This document shows, piece after piece, positions 55,991 through 64,000 of a DNA stretch of 64,000 nt. The notes beneath the pieces were generated by a model. The model ran no database searches and was not told where the DNA came from. It saw nothing but the letters and a program-made list of their open reading frames with translations. Positions within the stretch are counted from its first letter, which is position 1; every line of letters begins with the position of its first letter. The stretch lies in contig NW_019173933.1 in NCBI RefSeq assembly GCF_001642475.1, positions 620,001 through 684,000 of the forward strand, given 5' to 3'. This stretch comes from Fonsecaea monophora (taxonomy: Eukaryota; Ascomycota; Eurotiomycetes; Chaetothyriales; Herpotrichiellaceae). The position numbers and the translations under genes are program-made.

Positions 55991-57298
55991 GATACATGAG
56001 GCAGTGACTTCGCAAGGCCTCCAAGGTGCGGGCAACAGATTTGCGACGTGTGTAACAAGGCTGGCCGGAGCAACAGACAAGATCCGGCAGTGATGAGAAG
56101 AGGCTGGCGCAGTTTAAGAAGGGAATCCTGATAGTGAGGGCGGGGGGTGGTCGCACCTGGCTATCGAAAGCCTAGAGCGTTAGGCTGATGGATTGCTGGC
56201 CACTGTGGGAAGTCTGTCGCTATTTGCCTCGTGTCTTGTGCCCTGTTGCCTGGCATGGGAGGTGTTTAAGCCCTTGTAGCGCCGCCAGGATGTGATGAGC
56301 TGGATGGCCACGCCACGTGAGCAAGCCACAGAACCACAAGAACCCCTTGAGCGACCCTGCATTGACACCGCCCAGCTGGTTAGGATGGAACTTTCGCAGC
56401 GGTGGTGGCAGTTCTGCGACGGACGATATCAGTGAGATTTTCAACGCCCATGGACCTCTCAGTCGGACCGTTCTTTCTGCGGCAGCCGAAACGAAACATC
56501 CGCGACATCTCAGTGCACCTGTGGTCAGCTTCAGCCTCCCACTGTCAACAATCATCAACCTCCTAGACTTTCTCGACATGGCGGGCGCAGGCCCAAACAA
56601 GAATCCATGTCCTTCTTGACGACCCAATCACCGCAATGGTATATGGTGGCCGAGAAGAATGGCATTTCCAAGCGCAGGTCAATGAGCGAGGCTCCTTATG
56701 CTGACATCCACGTTCCTATCACAGGTTCACATAGTGAATCTATCGAGCGCTCTCTTTCATACCTCGCACCCTCATCCGCGCACCAACACAGCAGCAATGA
56801 CCAGATCATGAAAGCACCGGCGAAAGAGAAGGTTGTCGTCAAGAGATCAAGGTGCTAGCATGGGGCAAGGCGGCTTGTGGGTCGTTATGGGTAGCATTGG
56901 CCGGCGACTATCCGACAATGCCGCTCGTCAAGTTGCCTGTTCTCTTCCACAACGGGATTCGCAGCAGAAACGGGATCATGTGGAGCGGACGAGTCTTGTG
57001 TCTACTATCCGGAGCATTGGTTATTGGTCGCAATGCTTTGACATTGGAACGACGTGGCTGTGTATGATCCCGTTCGAGCTACAAGACCTGCCTAGCCATA
57101 CCGCGACCTTTTAACAACAGCATAAAGATTTGCAGCCCAGCGTGTATCCCGTCCCACCCTCCCAAGGGCCTCTCAAGGGCCTCCCAAGGGAAAGGCTGCC
57201 CAACAAAGACAATGCTGTTAACCACCTCTTGAAGGCCTATCAGCCAGCACGCCGGAGCATATTATATAACATCACAACCTCGAGTTCCTGGTCCTCAT
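55991..57298. other. 1.3-kb region, probable missing 5' exon plus promoter
   Basis: The first 120 bp probably belongs to the gene at 52967. Frames around 56317-56860 on the plus strand lack a usable start or conserved content. An 11-bp triple repeat lies at 57159-57191. Confidence 0.45.
57159..57191. repeat. three tandem 11-bp units
   Basis: Three head-to-tail copies of CTCCCAAGGGC with one or two changes, in non-coding sequence. Confidence 0.85.
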
Positions 57299-58408
57299 TT
57301 ACAGCTTCGATCCCGAATTCTTTTTCTTCGAGCCACCCACACCTGTAACCTCCTTGCCACTCAGGATGAAGTCTGGATACTCAAAATCCGATCCAGGTGA
57401 TCCGGAAAACGTGTGCCATGCGCCACCATCGACAACCAATCTGTCTCCTGTGACATAATTTGCCGCGTCGCTGAACAAATATACCGTCGCGTCTGCAATT
57501 TCCTTGATTGTCCCCCATCGTCCCAGTGGGATTTTGCGCCCCACCTTTGCTCCCGTCTTATCATCTCGTCTCTTGTGTTCTTGGGAAAGTCGGTCCATTC
57601 CTTCCGTGCCTGCAATCGGACCTGGAGCGATAATGTTACTGGTGACGCCGAGGGGACCGTATTCTATCGCCACGTTTGCCGAGAGGGCGTCAACACCAGC
57701 TTTTGCGACAGCGACGTGGGTTTGCATGGGCAAGCCCGTGTAGTGGATCGTCGCGGACACGTAGATGATCCGGCCGCCCGGTCCTGAAGAATCTGATTTC
57801 GGAAGGGAGGACGACGAGTTGTACTTGTTGGCAGAGGCGACGAGGTGGGGGAGGCAGAGCTTGGTGATGTTGTAGGAACCCAGGATATCAATGTCCATGA
57901 CGGTCTTGAAGGCGTTGGGGGAGAGTTGGGCGAGGGGAGCCAGGAAGTTGCCCGCAGCGCCAGCACTGTGTTGCAGGCTTGTCAGCAAAAAGCCTCCAAT
58001 CGATAGGTACCTCGACAAAGGCACATGAAAGCAGATTTTGAGTATATGAGAGACTGTGTGTGTGTCTGCGTGTGGGGATTTATGCAGCCCTTACATTAGA
58101 AAGTCAATGCCGCCGAGCACCTTGACACACTCGTCGACCGCCTTGCCCAGGCTCTGAACGTCCCTGACATCGACGCCGCCGATCCCCAGGACCTTGCTTC
58201 CCGCGCGCGCCGTCTCCAAGTCCTTGGCCACCGAGACGGTCTTCTCGACATTCCGCCCGACGATGCAGGCATTGGCGCCCAAGTGGACGAGGGCACGCAC
58301 CTGCGCGGAACAGATGGATCCGTTGCCGCCGGTGCAGAAGACGACCTTGCCACGGAACAGGTCGGGCTGCCATACGGAGGAGACATACTCGTGCTTCGGG
58401 AGCGGCAT
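57299..58408 (-). CDS. 2,4-dienoyl-CoA reductase-like SDR, peroxisomal
   Basis: Exons 58095..58408 and 57299..57965 give 326 aa, intron 129 bp. The start MPLPKHEYVSSVW and FRGKVVFCTGGNGSIC are typical of fungal peroxisomal 2,4-dienoyl-CoA reductases (Sps19/DECR2 type). GAAGNFLAPL and NVAIEYGPLGVTSNIIAPGP follow. The protein ends in Ser-Lys-Leu, the canonical PTS1. The enzyme reduces dienoyl-CoA intermediates so that unsaturated fatty acids can pass through beta-oxidation. The classical YxxxK region reads SATIHYTGLPMQTHVAVAK, with the lysine as expected for this subgroup. Confidence 0.88.
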
Positions 58409-59124
58409 CTTGTCTGCGTGAAGGGGGAGAGGAGACTCGGGGTTGGAAGGGGAACCAAGGAGGATTCGAATGGAACCCGCTGCGCTGTGCCCGGGATATC
58501 TTCGGCTTCGGTGGTGGACAACAACAAAATACTGGGACAACAGGAGTGAATGTGAAGATTGGGAGATGTGTGAAGATGGTGTGTCGATGATCCTATATAG
58601 AATCGAGAACTCACAACGGCCGAGACGTGTGGTTGTTATTTGGAAGAGACCAACGGCCGTAAATGGACCCTGTCCTTGGTAGTCAGACCGATCGAGGTAC
58701 GAGGTTACAGTTGATACCGAAGGGGCGGAACCGACGAGGCTCCACGCGGGGGCCGCACAAGATACCGAGGCTGGCAAGGCTAGGATCAATGTTTACTAAC
58801 TGCCATGTTTCTGCTGGGCACTCGCGCACCAGACTTGGGTGAGCACGCAGAAAACACCAATAGCTAATCTAACCCATCTCAACGGCATGTGGTGGATTCA
58901 GATGCACCTTTTTTTTTCATCATAGCGCCTGTATACCTCGCTCCCGCAGTTCCCAGAGCTCATTCCCCTGGTTCCCAACCATGTAGGGACACCCCATCCA
59001 AGATATCCCGCAATTCTGCGTTAAGACCTAACCATCCCTCATGCGGCTCTTCCTGTCGACTACTGTCCCCTGATTCGTGCAAGTCGCAATCGCCAAGATC
59101 GGTGCCAGGGTTCTCGGCAAGTCC
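58409..59124. other. intergenic, no gene seen
   Basis: A 716-bp gap upstream of the reductase and downstream of the Far11 gene; no coding content. Confidence 0.55.
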
Positions 59125-62100
59125 CTAACTATTTTGCCAATTCTCCAGCGTGGCTGCGTCTGCAACGACCCATTGCGGCTGGGGTACTGGAGTCAGAGGT
59201 GTTCCCGTACCCATGCCTGCGGGTTGTCCCGTGCTGCCCGATGCTGTCACCCCAGCATTGAAGTTGTTGGTCTCGCCATTAGCCATGGGATACGCTCCAT
59301 TGACACCGGCGGCCTCTTCACCAAAGACAACATCTTCCGAACCATCAGCTATGCGCAACCCGGCGAGGCCCCATCCAAGGGCATCCAGTTCCCGTTGAAA
59401 GAAATCGCGTTCGTCATCGTCAATGTCGTCCAGTCGAACTTCGCTCTCGTCGATATCACCCTCAACTGTTGGTTGCGAGCCTTTCTTCCCTTTCCTTGTC
59501 ACGTCGGGATATCTCCTTTTCTGCCACCAAAAGGTTAAACCCCTGAGCGCCCACTCGAGCGGCACTGCCTCATCGACCTCGCCCTCAACGTTGGCATCGT
59601 GCATGCCTGCCAACCAATCATCCCTCAGCTCTGGCCTGCAGTGCAAGTAGATCGCCGTAATAACTCGCATGTTGCTTTGCCGCCATTTTCGGCCGCAGTA
59701 GGGTACTTGTGATTTGAACAGCTTGAGTACATATAACCGCAAGGTCGGGTCCGGGACACGTAGTACTCGGCGCAAGATTTGGGAGGACTTGAACTGAACG
59801 AGAAACAGGATGCGGTGAGATTTTCCTCGTGTCAACTTTTGCAAGACGCGAAGAAGATGGATGGAGGTCTGGAATTGCCGAAACGAGTAGGTGGTAATCG
59901 GGCTTGTTGGGAGAGGACCAAGCGGGTTCCCAAGCTCATCGACCGATGGGTGGGTGTCGGCATCTGAACCTGGTTGCGTCTGTTGTTGTGGATTATTTGG
60001 GTCGAAAGGGGCTTGGGGCTCGGATTGCGTTGTCGGTGACCTCCTGTGGCGCGAAATAGGTGGTGGAACGGCTTCATCCCCATCTGAAGCTTCTGATCTT
60101 TCGTCTGGGCTCGTGGGTGACAATGGCGGATGGTCTGAGTGAACGTGACAATAGTGCCAAACGCTCAGATCATCCCTGTCGTATCTGAAAGCCACGAGAT
60201 CCTCCAGGTTTTGATGCGCAAAGTATTTCAGCGTGAGCTGCACGTAGTTAGAGTCCAGGAGGAGCTGGGTCATATACTCGAACTTCAGAATATGAGACAC
60301 CTTGAACCACTTTAACAGGAGGAACAAGGCGCCAGATACTGCCTGTTGACTGATCTCTCGAGAGCGGATATTATCCAGATCTTCTAGAGTTATTTCATTG
60401 GGACGAGGCGGCGGTGGTGGCATCGGTAGCGTCTGGTTCTGGACCATGTTAGAGTTCGACTTCGTGCGGTTCAGAGCTCCGATTTGGCCCGGCTCCTGGA
60501 CACCCCCATTGCGAATAGCAATATCTTGCACATTGGTGAGCATCACTTTCATCATCACAATGACCAGAGATTGCAGATCCGGAAGAGCATGGTGGAAGAA
60601 ATCGTCCACTGCCAACATACGGGAACGCAGGTCTGGGTCTTCGAGGGTCTCGAGTTCCTTCTCTTCCTCATTTCTTTCGTTTTGATCCTCTGTGGAATCA
60701 TATTTCGTTTCTCCTTTCCACCCTCTTTCAAACTTCATGAATAAATCTCGCTCTCTCCAAAGCTGGCGCATTGCACGTGTCATCCTCATACGACTTGCGA
60801 ACAATTCTCCTGCCTCGATAATAGAGAGAGGGACGTCACTGCCCTCCCACTTCTTCCCCACCATCATATCCTGAACGCTCGTCGAACCTTTTCCGCCGAT
60901 ATTGTCGCTGGTGCTATCCAGTGGCGGATAAAGGAATGGAAAGTTCTGGTTGGTCTGGTAGTTCTGTTTCTTACCAGCCTTTCCACCAGGGCCAATAGGT
61001 GATGGAGGAGGTGAAGGAGCCGGAGTGGCGATGTGCACTGGTTGATGGAGGATTGATCCTCGGGTTGCTGCACCACTCATGCCACTTCCCGCAAACCCTG
61101 GGATGTCACCCCGAGACTGGGTCGATAGTGAGGGCAACATGGTCTTCTGCTCAATCTCCAAGGGTATTATGGGCGGTGGCGGGTTATATGCCGGGTATTT
61201 CGAGGTAATTTCCTGCCGGAAGAGGTGATAGTCTAATGGGGATGCTGTAAGCACAGGGTGAGAGGCTTCTGCAGAGAATGGATCCGCACGGGGTTGCAAT
61301 ATGCTTTTGACTTTTTCCAGATGGCCCGAGACGTTCCCAAACAAGAGTAGAATCGACTTCCAGAACAGCTGCAACGCATGCATCAGGGGTATATTGTACA
61401 GTTCGTCCCATCGTAAACGTGAAATCATGCCGACAAGAAAGACTAGGAAGTTGGGTTGTAAAACTGAGATCGAATGTCGTAGGGCCTGTCCAGCGGCTGT
61501 CTCAATGCGAACCCGGGAAGACTCGATCAAAATATACAAGCAAGAAAGACATAAACTGAGCTCTCGGTACTCGTTTTCTCCGAACGCTCCCTCGGTTGGT
61601 TCTTCACCTTCGGCGGCTTGAGGATGGTGGGCTAGGTCTGGAGCCTTTGACGCATGGATCAAGCAACTGTAAATCTGGGGAATAACCGAGCACTGTTCCA
61701 TTATGTCGGCACCATTGTGCATCCATTGGACCTGCGCCACATTACACCGGTCGTCCTCAGACTGAGAGAGGGACTCTTCATCGGCAACAATCTCTTTCGT
61801 CTCCAGTCCAGAGGTGTTGCTCCACGCCCCCATCAATATGTAGTAGATGCAGCACAACGCCTCGATGCGTAGATTGTAATCCTCATCGTCCAGATCACTG
61901 ACAAGACCCGAGACGAACTTCCGTCGCTGGTCTTGACTAACAGCAATCCATTTTGAGTCGTCGGAAATCGATTCTGATTGGCAGAAGATTTTCCACCTCT
62001 GCTCGAATGCTTCAAGAGACGTTAATAGATACTGTCGGTCCTGCTCAAGTTCAGTGTAATGAAACCACTGATCAATCTCGCGCTCAAAGTCCTCAGCATC

Positions 62101-62319
62101 CTGATAGTGGAAAGCGTAGGGAGTTTGTTCGACTTTTGGAAATTGTCCCACCAGCTGCCTTAACTGTGGAAGGCTTAGAGAGTCTGTGGGATCTGGCTGT
62201 GACGGTGGAGCTGGTGGTGGTTGTGAGGGAGGCGGAGGGGGAGCCGCTGCGGAACCCTCACGCCGTAGAATTGGTCGTTTAGGTTTCGGGTCTACCTCGT
62301 CAACACTGATGTTATCCAT
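59125..62319 (-). CDS. far11: Far11/STRIP-type STRIPAK subunit
   Basis: Single-exon gene; the preferred ATG at 62319 gives 1064 aa, an in-frame ATG at 62478 would add 53 residues with no conserved content. After a proline-rich start (residues about 25-45) comes the N1221-type domain (FHYQDAEDFEREIDQWFHY, then DEDYNLRIEALCCIYYIL and RWDELYNIPLMHALQLFWKS). The second half matches the DUF3402 region (SRMRMTRAMRQLWRERDLFM; VLKLFKSQVPYCGRKWRQSN). This protein is a scaffold of the STRIPAK complex, which controls hyphal fusion and fruiting-body development in ascomycetes. Pro/Ser-rich linkers around residue 470-520 and an acidic C-terminal region are usual. Confidence 0.93.
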   Translation of the reverse strand: MDNISVDEVDPKPKRPILRREGSAAAPPPPPSQPPPAPPSQPDPTDSLSLPQLRQLVGQFPKVEQTPYAFHYQDAEDFEREIDQWFHYTELEQDRQYLLTSLEAFEQRWKIFCQSESISDDSKWIAVSQDQRRKFVSGLVSDLDDEDYNLRIEALCCIYYILMGAWSNTSGLETKEIVADEESLSQSEDDRCNVAQVQWMHNGADIMEQCSVIPQIYSCLIHASKAPDLAHHPQAAEGEEPTEGAFGENEYRELSLCLSCLYILIESSRVRIETAAGQALRHSISVLQPNFLVFLVGMISRLRWDELYNIPLMHALQLFWKSILLLFGNVSGHLEKVKSILQPRADPFSAEASHPVLTASPLDYHLFRQEITSKYPAYNPPPPIIPLEIEQKTMLPSLSTQSRGDIPGFAGSGMSGAATRGSILHQPVHIATPAPSPPPSPIGPGGKAGKKQNYQTNQNFPFLYPPLDSTSDNIGGKGSTSVQDMMVGKKWEGSDVPLSIIEAGELFASRMRMTRAMRQLWRERDLFMKFERGWKGETKYDSTEDQNERNEEEKELETLEDPDLRSRMLAVDDFFHHALPDLQSLVIVMMKVMLTNVQDIAIRNGGVQEPGQIGALNRTKSNSNMVQNQTLPMPPPPPRPNEITLEDLDNIRSREISQQAVSGALFLLLKWFKVSHILKFEYMTQLLLDSNYVQLTLKYFAHQNLEDLVAFRYDRDDLSVWHYCHVHSDHPPLSPTSPDERSEASDGDEAVPPPISRHRRSPTTQSEPQAPFDPNNPQQQTQPGSDADTHPSVDELGNPLGPLPTSPITTYSFRQFQTSIHLLRVLQKLTRGKSHRILFLVQFKSSQILRRVLRVPDPTLRLYVLKLFKSQVPYCGRKWRQSNMRVITAIYLHCRPELRDDWLAGMHDANVEGEVDEAVPLEWALRGLTFWWQKRRYPDVTRKGKKGSQPTVEGDIDESEVRLDDIDDDERDFFQRELDALGWGLAGLRIADGSEDVVFGEEAAGVNGAYPMANGETNNFNAGVTASGSTGQPAGMGTGTPLTPVPQPQWVVADAATLENWQNS

Positions 62320-63027
62320 GATAATCCGGCGCAGCCGGAGGTGCACAGTAAGCTGCGAATGAGAAGCTATATGAAGAAAGTAACGAGATCGCAAGATGGA
62401 GTGGTAAACAAAGGTTGACAGTCTGTTCATCAAAGGTCGCGACTCGTCGATATGCCAAGCTTTGGTCTGGGTTGGCATCTTACCCCCGATGGGGACAAGT
62501 GTGATGCCGCCCTATGATTGCCCCTGACTTCCCGTGGATTTAAGTGTATGAGGCTTGCTGCGCTGGAACCTGTGTGCATTAAAGCAGCAGTTTATTGACA
62601 AAGACCATGTGATGGTGAGCCGATAACGGCCCTCCCCACACTTCTATCACACACCACAAGCCACTCACTACCTGGATTGCTCAAGGCTCTCGACCATGTT
62701 CCACTAAGGGCAGTACCCCTCTAGAAATAGCCCAGATGTCCAAGGGTGATGGAATTGTTTGGCCTGATGCGACAGTGTGGGACAAGAAAAATCCGATAAT
62801 GTAAACGCCAAAGGAACTAACGGGAGAAGGCAACTTAATGAGCATATTGGAGATCATACTCTCTATTTCGGACTTGAATGTCTCTGTGCCTGGTATCGCG
62901 GCTCTTCGGGCTTTCTCCTATAAGACAATTGGGATTGTTGGACTTGCAACATCGTCGGTCCCGTAAATGGGGCTGTATCTCCAACAGGGAACAGCCGAAG
63001 ACAAGAGTCCCAGCTTAAGGGTCCAGC
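62320..63027. other. intergenic, no gene seen
   Basis: A 708-bp gap containing the Far11 promoter side (with a possible 53-codon N-terminal extension up to 62478) and the 3' end of the next leftward fragment. Confidence 0.5.
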
Positions 63028-63222
63028 TTAATGTTGGCTCACAATCTCCAACCACGTCTTTGACAGCATGTCTGCTATCCTCTGCAAATTGTAATTCGCA
63101 AACTCGGGTTGGTACGGAGGCAGCAATATGTCCGTAAGTTTTGAAAACATGCCAGCGCGTCTTCCACTAGACATTCCCTCGAGATCATAGATCAAGTCGT
63201 CACGAAACAAATGGCATGCGCC
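63028..63222 (-). CDS. 3'-terminal exon of an unrecognised gene
   Basis: A clean 65-codon stretch ends in TAA at 63028 and begins at a good acceptor (CAG at 63225-63223). It is strongly protein-like (FRDDLIYDLEGMSSGRRAG and PPYQPEFANYN). An upstream exon with the right phase could not be fixed; candidates lie at 63310-63450. The family is not recognised. Confidence 0.35.
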   Translation of the reverse strand, partial: GACHLFRDDLIYDLEGMSSGRRAGMFSKLTDILLPPYQPEFANYNLQRIADMLSKTWLEIVSQH

Positions 63223-63645
63223 CTGAGGAAGTTACAAGGTGAGTAGGGGTAAAAGCAGTCAGACCGTGGTGACCTCCAAGGGAGCTGTGGGTAGTCCATG
63301 CCATAGTTTGTAGCCGAGGTTGGAAATGCTTTGGTCCTTTTACCGCTGCCATCTAACAGGACATCCATCCATCGCTGTCGTCCCCTCACGGATACAGTGC
63401 AAAGCACGTGGAAGCGCTGTCAAGATAGTGGGGGAGGCTTCAGTTTTGTTCGTGGCTGCGAGTTGGTATCTCCATCGACATCTTCACGAGCAGCAGTTTG
63501 TCAGCTCATACTGCGGCTGCGGTTGTCGAACTGGTCGTCCAGGAGACAGTATGATATCACCATGAATATCAGACGTCCATGAGGTTCGAGTCAGCAGAGG
63601 ATAGGTTGCTGGGGTCATCGAAGGCAGTTCTAGGTTTCCGGCTCT
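63223..63645. other. region with possible upstream exons
   Basis: The 423 bp between the terminal exon and the Med11 stop may hold short 5' exons of the gene ending at 63028, but no consistent frame could be built. Confidence 0.35.
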
Positions 63646-64000
63646 TTAACTGAGGGATTTCTCGTTGACGGTGTCCTGGCCACTGTTACGCTCTTCTCTT
63701 TCTGCTTGTTTCATGAATTCTTTCGCCTGCGTCAGAAGCTCTTGTTTCATTCCCAATTCCACAGCGTCACTCGCCCGGGCATTGAGCCAACTAGGGTCGA
63801 GAGGACCACCGCCCACTCTGGTCAAGTTACTGTCCCCACCCATGGCTCGCCCTCTTCTTGTATCTCTGTCATCCCCGGATCGGATTAGGTCGGCCTCTTC
63901 CAAAGCATAGACTTGGCGTCGAAGTCGGACTTCGATCGAGGAAAGGGTGGAGAAGTAGGACTCGGCCGCTGCTGAAAATGCTTCCCGGGCGCTGGACGAT
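63646..64000 (-). CDS. med11: Mediator subunit Med11, C-terminal part
   Basis: An open frame enters from the right edge and ends in TAA at 63646 (118 codons in the window). Its first part, AESYFSTLSSIEVRLRRQVYALEEAD, is the conserved helix of fungal Med11, the Mediator head-module subunit that contacts Med22 and TFIIH. The following Gly/Asp-rich segment and charged C-terminal helix are typical of filamentous-fungal versions. The N-terminus lies outside the window. Confidence 0.7.
   Translation of the reverse strand, partial: SSSAREAFSAAAESYFSTLSSIEVRLRRQVYALEEADLIRSGDDRDTRRGRAMGGDSNLTRVGGGPLDPSWLNARASDAVELGMKQELLTQAKEFMKQAEREERNSGQDTVNEKSLS

Noticed and set aside
56317..56860. Rightward frames that could form a small gene
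   Set aside because: The first lacks an ATG at its start and no splice jo­ins the two in a convincing way.
1..64000. CRISPR arrays, rRNA genes, bacterial-type operons
   Set aside because: None seen; spliced genes and gene content are those of a fungal nuclear genome.

Overview
The window is nuclear DNA of a filamentous ascomycete (Pezizomycotina). Genes carry short GT-AG introns of about 47-130 bp. The products include F-actin capping protein, the STRIPAK subunit Far11, Atg33, Med11, Zn(II)2Cys6 regulators, a Pth11/rhodopsin-like membrane protein and peroxisomal enzymes. Non-coding stretches carry AGGTAC-rich repeats and one block with a RIP-like CpA-to-TpA signature. A black-yeast or other Eurotiomycete-like host is only a guess. 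All splice sites below were chosen by eye from frame, GT-AG borders and protein continuity.

Layout. 0-11 kb: edge of a membrane protein, an aldo-keto reductase, cap2, a MAL/AmyR-type regulator, a Zn-cluster-less regulator-like gene, a repeat-rich gap and atg33. 11.8-27.4 kb: a metabolic neighbourhood of alternating orientation: Zn2Cys6 regulator, LovD/EstB-like serine esterase, acyl-CoA synthetase ending in a peroxisomal signal, Baeyer-Villiger monooxygenase, PRISE-type enone reductase and a Pth11-like membrane protein. No polyketide, peptide or terpene synthase is present, so a catabolic cluster is the better reading: enone reduction, ketone to lactone, lactone opening, CoA activation, peroxisomal beta-oxidation.

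27.4-43.9 kb is accessory and partly decayed: a RIP-like relic, a broken Ulp1/C48 protease gene, a head-to-head pair of clan-CD protease genes (caspase-like C14 and TPR-CHAT), a dead SDR gene, an intact C15-like peptidase, a dead beta-lactamase-fold gene, a lone NLR-type N-terminal domain and a repeat related to one at 27.6 kb. The caspase/TPR-CHAT pair, with an NLR-type fragment about 6 kb away, is the best candidate for an undescribed system, possibly fungal cell death or allorecognition.

44.4-64 kb: a sugar-type MFS transporter head-to-head with a regulator whose zinc cluster looks degenerate, an APC amino-acid permease, a large unrecognised protein, a peroxisomal 2,4-dienoyl-CoA reductase-like enzyme, Far11, and the C-terminus of Med11 running off the right edge.
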